This document shows positions 1-5,484 of a stretch of DNA of 12,289 nt, piece by piece. Each line of letters opens with the position of its first letter. Position 1 is the first letter of the stretch. Below the pieces are notes generated by a model. It saw only the letters and a program-made list of their open reading frames with translations. It was not told where the DNA came from and did not search any database. A program made the translations under genes and the position numbers. The DNA comes from Pirellulaceae bacterium (GTDB lineage Bacteria; Planctomycetota; Planctomycetia; Pirellulales; Pirellulaceae). The stretch is from positions 1 to 12,289 of the forward strand of contig JADLDX010001000.1 of assembly GCA_020846515.1 (NCBI GenBank). Direction: 5' to 3'.

Positions 1-240
1 CGGAGGGCTTGCGCCCAACCGCTACAAATGCCGGGTTTCACGAGCAAAAATGCTTCACAGCGTTGCCCATTGGGGTTTTCATCGCCGTTGGCATCACCAA
101 CCCAGGGTACGCGGCGCAAGCCGAGAACCCCGGGCTATGGAATCTAGCGCCGTTGGCTTAAAAGCCATTCGATGCCAGCGCACCCGGTTAGAAGGATGCC
201 GGGCGATTATGCGATTGATCGATGCGCGAATGAAATGACC
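1..240 (-). repeat. Non-coding stretch with degenerate planctomycete-type structured repeat
   Basis: No convincing gene lies in this stretch. It holds a 10-base direct repeat, cgccgttggc, at 83-92 and 148-157. It also holds an inverted pair, aacccagggt (99-108) and accccgggct (127-136). Read on the minus strand, this pair is fully complementary if two G-U wobbles are allowed; on the plus strand the same positions are A-C mismatches, so the element appears folded in the minus sense. A small hairpin, ggctt/aagcc, sits at 155-166. Sequences with such 'CCCAGGGT' and 'CCCCAATGGG' cores are familiar as dispersed intergenic repeats in planctomycete genomes; that assignment is from memory of the lineage, not from a search. 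Confidence 0.4.
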
Positions 241-255
241 GCGTTACAGGATTCG

Positions 256-335
256 TTGAGAACAACTGCTGTACAATTCCTGAGGACAACTGCTCTACAT
301 ATCCAGAGAGCAGTTGAGGACAACTGCTCTACAAT
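256..335. repeat. Three 22-bp direct repeats with one inverted copy of the core
   Basis: Three near-identical 22-base units lie at 256-277, 280-301 and 314-335, sharing the core gacaactgctctaca. Units 1 and 3 differ at two positions. Between units 2 and 3 the core is present in reverse as agagcagttg (307-316). It can pair with caactgctct at 287-296 (10-base loop) or at 321-330 (4-base loop), so two 10-bp helices compete for the same arm. The array starts five bases beyond the stop codon of the minus-strand nucleotidyltransferase-like gene. It may be part of that transcript's 3' end or a dispersed repeat. Confidence 0.75.
307..330 (-). terminator. Possible transcription terminator or 3'-end hairpin of the minus-strand gene pair
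   Basis: On the minus strand a perfect 10-bp stem (agagcagttg/caactgctct) with the tetraloop tcct begins 10 bases after the TAA stop of the nucleotidyltransferase-like gene. There is no T-run after the stem, so this is not a classical rho-independent terminator. It could instead stabilise the 3' end, or simply be part of the repeat array in which it lies. Confidence 0.35.
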
Positions 336-340
336 GGCTC

Positions 341-1060
341 TTAGCGATCGAAGTGGCTGGCCAGAGGGACCAAGTCTCGATAATCGCAGTCTTCGCCAGT
401 GGCTTCCAGGATCATTTGAGCTCGATCGAGGTCGCGTTCGGTTTCCAGCATGAACCGCAAATCGGTATATTCGAGCACTTCGGGCAGGGGGATCAAGCGG
501 GTATGAAAGACTTCCGGCATGGAGACCAGCAGCTGCGACAATCCGCGAGAGTCATTCATCACTGCAGGATCCCGCATCATCTGCTTGAGCACCCGTCGAT
601 TGCAGGCATCACCGGCCAATCCGGCCGCTTGCTCACACAATCCACTTTTGTGCATGGACATGAAGGCAACCATGTCGCTCTTGGGATTGCCCCAGGCTGT
701 GGCTAGGAGGCGGTCAATCAGAATTGGGTCGACAAAGACCGACGTCGCGTTGACCGTTACAACCCATTCCGCCTCGAGCGACTGCGCTGCATACCAGGCG
801 CGGGCCACACAGGACGGCTCATCCGTTGGCAGCCAAACAGCCGGCTGCGTACAACTTTGTGCGATCAACCCTGAAAACTCGTTGTCGCCCACAATGGCGA
901 TACTGTCCAACAACGATGATTCGCATAATCGCCGCACTGTACGCTCGAGCAGTGTCTGACGCCCTACACGTCGAAAGGGAGAGACCGCGCGACCTTGACC
1001 TCTGCGGTCTGCAGAGCAGCCTAGATCAATCAACGCAATAGAGCTGGACTTCTGAGACAT
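341..1060 (-). CDS. Divergent nucleotidyltransferase-fold protein (cytidylyltransferase/SpsF-like)
   Basis: The 239-residue product resembles sugar-activating nucleotidyltransferases of the CMP-KDO/CMP-sialate synthetase and SpsF type. These transfer a nucleotide to a sugar for polysaccharide synthesis. An N-terminal region with residues PF-x-x-VG-x-QTLLERTVRRL (28-45) fits the family's 'P-x-K-x-L...LLER' start. 'VTVNATSVFVDP' (101-112) sits where a metal-binding Asp is usual. 'DLRFMLETERDLDRAQMIL' (200-218) matches the C-terminal 'RLTVDTPEDL' block. The usual R-x-x-S-x-R-x-P-x-K loop and the D of the middle motif are not recognisable, so activity is uncertain. The start at 1060 was chosen because AGGA lies 8 bases ahead; an in-frame ATG at 1153 has no such support. 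It lies 218 bases downstream of a glycosyltransferase on the same strand, suggesting a shared role in glycoconjugate synthesis. Confidence 0.6.
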   Translation of the reverse strand: MSQKSSSIALIDLGCSADRRGQGRAVSPFRRVGRQTLLERTVRRLCESSLLDSIAIVGDNEFSGLIAQSCTQPAVWLPTDEPSCVARAWYAAQSLEAEWVVTVNATSVFVDPILIDRLLATAWGNPKSDMVAFMSMHKSGLCEQAAGLAGDACNRRVLKQMMRDPAVMNDSRGLSQLLVSMPEVFHTRLIPLPEVLEYTDLRFMLETERDLDRAQMILEATGEDCDYRDLVPLASHFDR

Positions 1061-1109
1061 AATAAGCTTCCTGTGGGTTCGGGTCTCAAACCGATATGAC
1101 GAACAACTA

Positions 1110-1133
1110 TGTGCCTGCATGCGAGCAGGCACA
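1110..1133 (-). other. Hairpin between the two minus-strand genes
   Basis: A perfect 9-bp inverted repeat, tgtgcctgc (1110-1118) and gcaggcaca (1125-1133), with a 6-base loop lies in the 218-base gap between the glycosyltransferase and the nucleotidyltransferase-like gene. It could be a terminator for the former or a leader structure of the latter. No T-rich tail follows on the minus strand. The rest of the gap shows nothing else of note. Confidence 0.35.
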
Positions 1134-1278
1134 CGACGTGGGGTTGCAAACAATGAGCTCTAGATGATGAGCACGGTGATCCATACCGCCAGCAGCCCGT
1201 ACGACCCAACTGTCCGCCGACAATCCCATAATTTGACCAGCTTGCCAAGCCAAGGTCAACTAGAAGATCGTGGGAAAC

Positions 1279-2520
1279 TCATTTTGCTAACGCACTTAGC
1301 AAGACATGATCCCACATTACTCCGATCTTGGTCCAGCTATATTCGCTAGCCACTTGTTGCCCACGCTTGGCCAACGCTTGCCGCTGCGAATCATCGGACA
1401 TCCACTGGCTGAGCTCCGCGGCAATGGCCTCTGGCGTCGACGTCAAAGTTAATGCAATCGCGCCCAACTCAGCCAATTGCTTAACACTCGCGCAGCACGG
1501 TGTGCTCACACACGCCACACCACTGTGCATAGCCTCCAGCATGGCTACAGGAAAGCCCTCGTAATGCGATGACAATGCTAGCAATTCACTTTGTTGATAA
1601 AGTGGCCACGGATCGGCGATCCAGCCTGGGAAGTGTACCGAACTCTGGATACCTGATCGCTCACTGAGTTGCATCAACGCGGCCCGTTCGGGGCCGTCCC
1701 CCGCCATAACCAATTGCCATTGGGGGAACTGCGGCGACAAGAGTTGCCATGCAGCCAAGAGTGCGGAAAGGTTCTTCTCTGGACTATGTCGGCCCAGGCT
1801 GAGGAGTTGTTTCTTTTTGCCTGTTGCCTCCCTCGGGGCCGCCAAGGTTGTCTCGTCGGTTGACTCGACGTTCGTCTCTAAGGTGGTCTTGTCGGTGGCC
1901 TCCAGAGGAGTCTGGGCAGGCGCGGAGGCCGGGCCCTGAATGGCTGGCGGGATCACTTCGACCTGTAAACCGCGAAAACGTTGGCGCAGCCCAGCGGCAA
2001 TCGGATCGGTCAAGGCTACGCAACCGCTGCGAGGACGGCGAATCAGTCGACGGTACGCCCACTGGCGCCAAGTTTCCCAGACCAGTCCCAATCTCTGTTG
2101 CTCCGGATCGGAATGTTCGGCAATCCACAGCGGTACGCTCAGTGAATAGGCCGCCGTGATGGTGACTACATTCATGCGATCACAAAAACTCAGGATGAAG
2201 TCGGGTTGGATCTCGCTGAGCACCTGGCGCAAGCGGGTCACTCGCTGTCGGTTGGCCCGCCACGCTTGCCAGAGACCAGTGCTCGGTTGCATCAAATCCA
2301 AACCATAACGCCGCACTTGAGCAGGCAGCGGGTATTGATCGGTGGCTGAATCGGCGAGCGTGATTAAGTGCACCTCATATGGACTTGCAGTCGTCGACGT
2401 GGCCCAGCGCTGAGCCAACTGGCTCATCAAACGTTCCGCTCCTCCGCCATGCAACGCATGGATGACCAAAGCCAATCGAACTGGGAGTGTTCGAACAGGC
2501 GTAGCGGGAGCGGCCGACAT
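1279..2520 (-). CDS. Glycosyltransferase, GT4 family (GT-B fold)
   Basis: The 413-residue product has the two-lobed layout of retaining GT-B enzymes that transfer a sugar from a nucleotide-sugar to a lipid- or saccharide-linked acceptor at the cytoplasmic membrane. The N-terminal lobe has the glycine-rich HGGGAER loop (24-30). The C-terminal lobe has 'GRHSPEKN' (243-250, with donor-phosphate Arg244 and Lys249), 'VMAGDGPER' (271-279), and the E-x7-E motif in 'SHYEGFPVAMLEAM' (Glu321, Glu329). Between the lobes, residues about 196-237 form a Thr/Glu-rich linker with a 12-residue repeat. The ATG at 2520 is preceded by AAGG at good spacing. It is transcribed divergently from another glycosyltransferase and upstream of a nucleotidyltransferase-like gene, pointing to exopolysaccharide or cell-surface glycan synthesis. 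Acceptor and sugar cannot be told from sequence. Confidence 0.9.
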   Translation of the reverse strand: MSAAPATPVRTLPVRLALVIHALHGGGAERLMSQLAQRWATSTTASPYEVHLITLADSATDQYPLPAQVRRYGLDLMQPSTGLWQAWRANRQRVTRLRQVLSEIQPDFILSFCDRMNVVTITAAYSLSVPLWIAEHSDPEQQRLGLVWETWRQWAYRRLIRRPRSGCVALTDPIAAGLRQRFRGLQVEVIPPAIQGPASAPAQTPLEATDKTTLETNVESTDETTLAAPREATGKKKQLLSLGRHSPEKNLSALLAAWQLLSPQFPQWQLVMAGDGPERAALMQLSERSGIQSSVHFPGWIADPWPLYQQSELLALSSHYEGFPVAMLEAMHSGVACVSTPCCASVKQLAELGAIALTLTSTPEAIAAELSQWMSDDSQRQALAKRGQQVASEYSWTKIGVMWDHVLLSALAK

Positions 2521-2558
2521 GAATTAGCCTTGTCCGGTAGAAGTGCGTGGCAGTTATT

Positions 2559-2638
2559 GAGCAGTGGCACGGTTCACAAGTGAAACAGTTAACTTGTGAT
2601 ACAGTTGGCGATTAACACAGTTGAAGTTTAATGCAGTT
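2559..2638. repeat. Five-unit 16-bp tandem array in the divergent promoter region
   Basis: The pentamer cagtt recurs at 2586, 2602, 2618 and 2634, exactly 16 bases apart, and the variant cggtt sits in register at 2570. The 16-base units end at 2574, 2590, 2606, 2622 and 2638. The first 8-10 bases of each unit are much less conserved; most units have an A-rich step just before cagtt (gaaacagtt, gatacagtt, aacacagtt, aatgcagtt). The array lies 39 bases from the start of the minus-strand glycosyltransferase and 93 bases from the start of the plus-strand one. Because 16 is not a multiple of three and no frame crosses it convincingly, it is not coding. It could be an operator with repeated binding sites or a degenerate tandem duplication. 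Confidence 0.7.
2605..2632 (+). promoter_or_regulatory. Candidate sigma70-type promoter for the plus-strand glycosyltransferase
   Basis: TTGGCG (2605-2610) and TTTAAT (2627-2632) are separated by 16 bases and match the -35 and -10 consensus at 4 and 5 of 6 positions. They lie inside the 16-bp repeat array, so a protein bound to the array would compete with polymerase. The implied leader is about 90 bases. AT-rich repeats give such matches by chance, hence the low confidence. Confidence 0.3.
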
Positions 2639-2731
2639 CATGATGAGTGACTTAGCGCGAAGTTGGTCTTGCGCGAGGGTCGCACGTGGCCTTGAGCAGA
2701 TTGACTCACCACCCCCTTAGGCAATTTCCCT

Positions 2732-3778
2732 ATGCGCATTGGTTTTGTGACGCTTGGTGCCAACGTCCCATCGACGCGCTTTCGTTTTATGGCCATGCTG
2801 CCCTATCTGCAAGCCCAAGGACATGAGGTGCGAGTCTGGACGAGTTGGCCGTCGGTGTACGAGCACTTTCCGGCCATCGGTTGGCGGGCCAGTGTGGCGG
2901 TGAAGCGGTGGACGCGTTGGCGGCAATGGCTGGCCGCGCGCGTTTTTCAACCTGACTGCATTTACCTGGAACGTGGCGTGTATCACGATTCTACTGTCCA
3001 GATGGACCAACGTTTTCGACGCTGCACACCGCGTTTGGTTTTAGATGTCGATGACGGGATCTTTTTAGAGTTCCCTGAGAAAATTCCAAAACTGATCGCC
3101 ATGAGCGATCACGTGGTCGTCGCCACGCCATCCATTTCGCAATACGTTTCCCAGTACACCCCCAACTGGACGCTCGTGCCAACTTCCGTCAGTCTGGCGC
3201 GCTACGCGGAGCGTCCCAATCAGCCAGCCAATGCCTCGACGCTGGGCGCGTTACCGACCGTAGGTTGGATTGGTACGGGCCCCAACGTGGCCTTCCTCGA
3301 GGTCTGCGCGCCGGCTCTGCGGCAATTGGCCAAGCGTATAGATTATGAGCTGTTGGTGGTCGCCAACGATGACCGGCAACTCGCACAGCTAGATCTCACC
3401 GGTGTGAAAGTGCGTTTTCAGCCTTGGCAAGCGGAACATGAGATTGAGCATTTGCATCAGATGGACATCGGTATCATGCCATTGCCTGAGGACCGCCCAT
3501 GGATGCGGTACAAAGCCGCCACCAAACTGATTCAGTATTTGGCCATCGGAATCCCAGCTGTCGCCTCACCTATTGGCGTCAACGCCGATATCCTTAAAGG
3601 TAACCTGGTCGGCCGGGCAGCCAGTACGACGGAGCAATGGGTCGAGCATTTGTACGAATTGTTGACCAACACTTACCTGCGTAATCAGTTGGGCCAATGC
3701 GGTCGTGCACTAGTGGCCCAACAATTCAGTGTCGAAGCAAATGCTCCGCGACTGGAAAAAATTCTAACCGACTACTAG
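2732..3778 (+). CDS. Glycosyltransferase, GT4-like (GT-B fold)
   Basis: The 348-residue protein is a GT-B glycosyltransferase. It starts with MRIGFVTLGANVPSTRFR (1-18), the typical first strand with an acceptor-side loop. It has 'LVLDVDDGIF' (102-111), a block seen in many GT4-like bacterial enzymes, and 'VGWIGTGPN' (177-185) opening the donor lobe. Its donor-binding block is 'DIGIMPLPEDRPWMRYK' to 'QYLAIGIPAVASPIGVN' (245-284). The classical E-x7-E is replaced by K265 and the QYLAIGIP stretch, as usual in this subgroup. It is probably cytoplasmic or membrane-associated, with no membrane span. A weak AGG lies 11 bases before the ATG. It diverges from the minus-strand glycosyltransferase and likely contributes to the same surface glycan; its substrate is unknown. 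Confidence 0.87.
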   Translation: MRIGFVTLGANVPSTRFRFMAMLPYLQAQGHEVRVWTSWPSVYEHFPAIGWRASVAVKRWTRWRQWLAARVFQPDCIYLERGVYHDSTVQMDQRFRRCTPRLVLDVDDGIFLEFPEKIPKLIAMSDHVVVATPSISQYVSQYTPNWTLVPTSVSLARYAERPNQPANASTLGALPTVGWIGTGPNVAFLEVCAPALRQLAKRIDYELLVVANDDRQLAQLDLTGVKVRFQPWQAEHEIEHLHQMDIGIMPLPEDRPWMRYKAATKLIQYLAIGIPAVASPIGVNADILKGNLVGRAASTTEQWVEHLYELLTNTYLRNQLGQCGRALVAQQFSVEANAPRLEKILTDY

Positions 3779-3822
3779 CCAGCGTCGGTCGTTAGTCGGG
3801 CTAAACCGGACGCTAACGCGCT

Positions 3823-3932
3823 TGCGGCTGATCAGCCGCAGGCCGTTAGCCCACGGTTTCCGGCTGATCAGCCGCAGGGCGCTAGCCCACGGTTTTGGCC
3901 GATCAGCCGCACGGCGCTAGCCCACGGTTTTC
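3823..3932. repeat. Three 36-bp palindromic repeats (REP-like)
   Basis: Three consecutive units of 35-36 bases share the layout 'cggctgatcagccg ... g(c/t)tagcccacggttt'. Unit 1 begins with a perfect 18-base palindrome, tgcggctgatcagccgca (3823-3840). Unit 2 has cggctgatcagccg at 3861-3874. Unit 3 has a one-base-shorter form around 3897-3910. The block ccacggttt ends every unit. A fourth, decayed copy may lie at 3789-3822 (cgttag/ctaacg, 3790-3795 and 3813-3818). In RNA each palindrome gives a 7-bp GC-rich hairpin with a gatc loop on either strand, so it may end or protect the upstream glycosyltransferase transcript. Similar gctagccca repeats are common between genes in planctomycetes (recalled, not searched). 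Confidence 0.8.
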
Positions 3933-4007
3933 GGCATACAGTAAGATCAAAGCCCTACTAACCAACCATTTGCTACATACTACTTACCAACACAGAGCAG
4001 AGCCTGG

Positions 4008-5150
4008 ATGGACAATAGTGACAATGTAACACTCAGCGAAGAGCAACTCTGGCAACATCCCGAGCTGGCCTTTTTGATTTTTCTTTTTGGTTTGTTGGTC
4101 TTGTTGGTCCTAGTGTCCTTTCTGTCGACATGGATTTTCGCGATAAGTCGATGGATGTCGGGCAAGAATTTGCTGGTCGTGCGGCCCTGGACGCCGCGCG
4201 TATGGGGATTGGCTGAACTGGTATTAGTGGCCATTTTGGTTGTGGTAGGCCAAGTTGTCAGTTTGAGTCTGTGGGCACAAGCCACGGGCACAAACCTCAA
4301 GGATATGAAGCAAGAATCGGCTTTTCCTCTTTCGGCCATGGCGGCCGTCAGTGCCACGTACCTCGTTGTGATGCTGGTCGTGACCTTGTGGATGGTCGTG
4401 CGTTATCAGGCCACGTTGAAGCATATCGGCTTGGGCCTGAACAAGTTATTGGCGAACATTGGTGTGGGGCTGATGGCCGCAGCCATGTCTTTACCCATCG
4501 TTTGGAGTGCCATGGTCGCCGTTAGCGCTGGCTTTGACGAGGACTATAGTCATCCCCTGCTCGAGCAGCTGACCGAAGAGGGGTCGGTGCTGGCGTATCT
4601 GCTGGCCGTCTTCTGCGCAGTCATCGTGGCGCCATTGGCTGAAGAGTTTTTGTTTCGTGTGATGTTGCAAGGTTGGTTGCAATCGCTGCCTTGGAGCTTT
4701 CGGAGTCTCTGGTGGTTGCTCGGCGCGGATGGAGTTGAGCGCCAGCAGGCGCTGGGAATCGCGGCGCCCGCAGCCCTGGCGGCGGAATTAGTAGAATCAT
4801 CTGATGAGGCCGCTTTACCGGAACATGCGAACCCCTATGCTGCTCCAGCCTCACTAGCCGACCAGCCATTATCGCCCCCTGTTGTGGTGGGTGCCGGAAG
4901 CCAGTCCGTTGCCGAGCAGCCGTCCGTGAAACCGCCTTTGTGGCCGGTTTTTGTATCCGGGACCTTATTTGGCTTGGCCCATTTTGACTATGGTTTGAGC
5001 TTCATTCCCTTGATTTTACTGGGCATTGTGTTGGGGTTGTTGTACCGGGCGACGCATTCTATTTGGCCCTGCTTCGTGTTACATTTCTGCTTAAATGGCA
5101 TCGCCATGCTGGGCATGGGGTTGAGTCTGGTGATCAAATCGGTGCAGTGA
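4008..5150 (+). CDS. CPBP-family intramembrane metalloprotease (CAAX protease/Abi type)
   Basis: The 380-residue membrane protein has all three signature blocks of the CPBP (Rce1-like) glutamate protease family. Motif 1 is EE-x3-R in 'APLAEEFLFRVMLQG' (Glu212, Glu213, Arg217). Motif 2 is F-x3-H in 'LFGLAHF' (Phe321, His325). Motif 3 is H-x3-N in 'LHFCLNG' (His359, Asn363). Membrane spans are visible near 22-46, 66-90, 112-131, 150-172, 194-210, 315-345 and 353-376. About 85 residues between motifs 1 and 2 (226-310) are polar and Ala/Pro-rich and include the NPYAAP hexapeptide; the family normally has a short loop with further spans there. Such proteases cleave membrane-embedded or prenylated substrates; the substrate here is unknown. 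No strong ribosome-binding site precedes the ATG. No functional link to the downstream oxidase genes is evident. Confidence 0.88.
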   Translation: MDNSDNVTLSEEQLWQHPELAFLIFLFGLLVLLVLVSFLSTWIFAISRWMSGKNLLVVRPWTPRVWGLAELVLVAILVVVGQVVSLSLWAQATGTNLKDMKQESAFPLSAMAAVSATYLVVMLVVTLWMVVRYQATLKHIGLGLNKLLANIGVGLMAAAMSLPIVWSAMVAVSAGFDEDYSHPLLEQLTEEGSVLAYLLAVFCAVIVAPLAEEFLFRVMLQGWLQSLPWSFRSLWWLLGADGVERQQALGIAAPAALAAELVESSDEAALPEHANPYAAPASLADQPLSPPVVVGAGSQSVAEQPSVKPPLWPVFVSGTLFGLAHFDYGLSFIPLILLGIVLGLLYRATHSIWPCFVLHFCLNGIAMLGMGLSLVIKSVQ

Positions 5151-5484
5151 TAAGCATCCGCCCGGCCGACTGAGCGCTGAGGCAAGAGATTATTGGATTC
5201 AGAGACGCATCAGACCTAAAAAAGTCTTGGCGGATTTCCAGGTGGCCCCCCGGTGTGTGGACTCCGGAAAACCGGTGTAACCGGAGTGACGCACCCCTAC
5301 GGGCAGCCCCCCCCCTGTGGGTGAAACGTGCTCTTGCGACGCTTTGCCCCAGCTCATTTCGCGTTGCGGGGTTCGCGCGCGGCTGGTTCACTATATAGTT
5401 GCCCGGTTATGGATCATGATAGAACTTTAGATCTTCGCGACCGTTTGCGGGCGGGACGCCAACCCTTCGAACGAGCCAACACTA
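5151..5484. other. 334-bp intergenic region upstream of the cytochrome oxidase operon
   Basis: No gene is supported here. Two poly-C tracts occur, six C at 5246-5251 and nine C at 5307-5315. An inverted repeat, actccgg (5261-5267) and ccggagt (5281-5287), with an accggt palindrome in its loop could be a terminator or operator. An AT-rich TATATAGT (5392-5399) is the best -10-like element, but no good -35 is at the right spacing. A 28-codon open frame (5409-5495) overlaps the start of the following gene; whether it is translated is unknown. The operon promoter must lie here if the cytochrome gene is not co-transcribed with the protease gene. Confidence 0.5.

Noticed and set aside
256..335. CRISPR array
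   Set aside because: The repeats are only 22 bases with 2- and 12-base gaps, one core copy is inverted, and no cas gene is present.
172..706. Plus-strand open frames over the 5' repeat region and the nucleotidyltransferase-like gene
   Set aside because: They run antisense to a better-supported frame with a good ribosome-binding site. Their products have shadow-like composition rich in His, Arg and Gln, and no recognisable motif.
1061..1153. N-terminal extension of the nucleotidyltransferase-like protein to ATG 1153
   Set aside because: The added 31 residues are Arg/Ser/His-rich without family resemblance, while AGGA at 8 bases favours the ATG at 1060.
2559..2638. Replication iterons
   Set aside because: There is no replication initiator gene nearby and the window otherwise looks chromosomal; an operator or decayed duplication is simpler.
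5134..5391. 85-codon minus-strand frame in the region upstream of the cytochrome gene
   Set aside because: It overlaps the end of the protease gene, crosses the poly-C tracts, is Arg/Ala-rich and has no recognisable domain or start signal.
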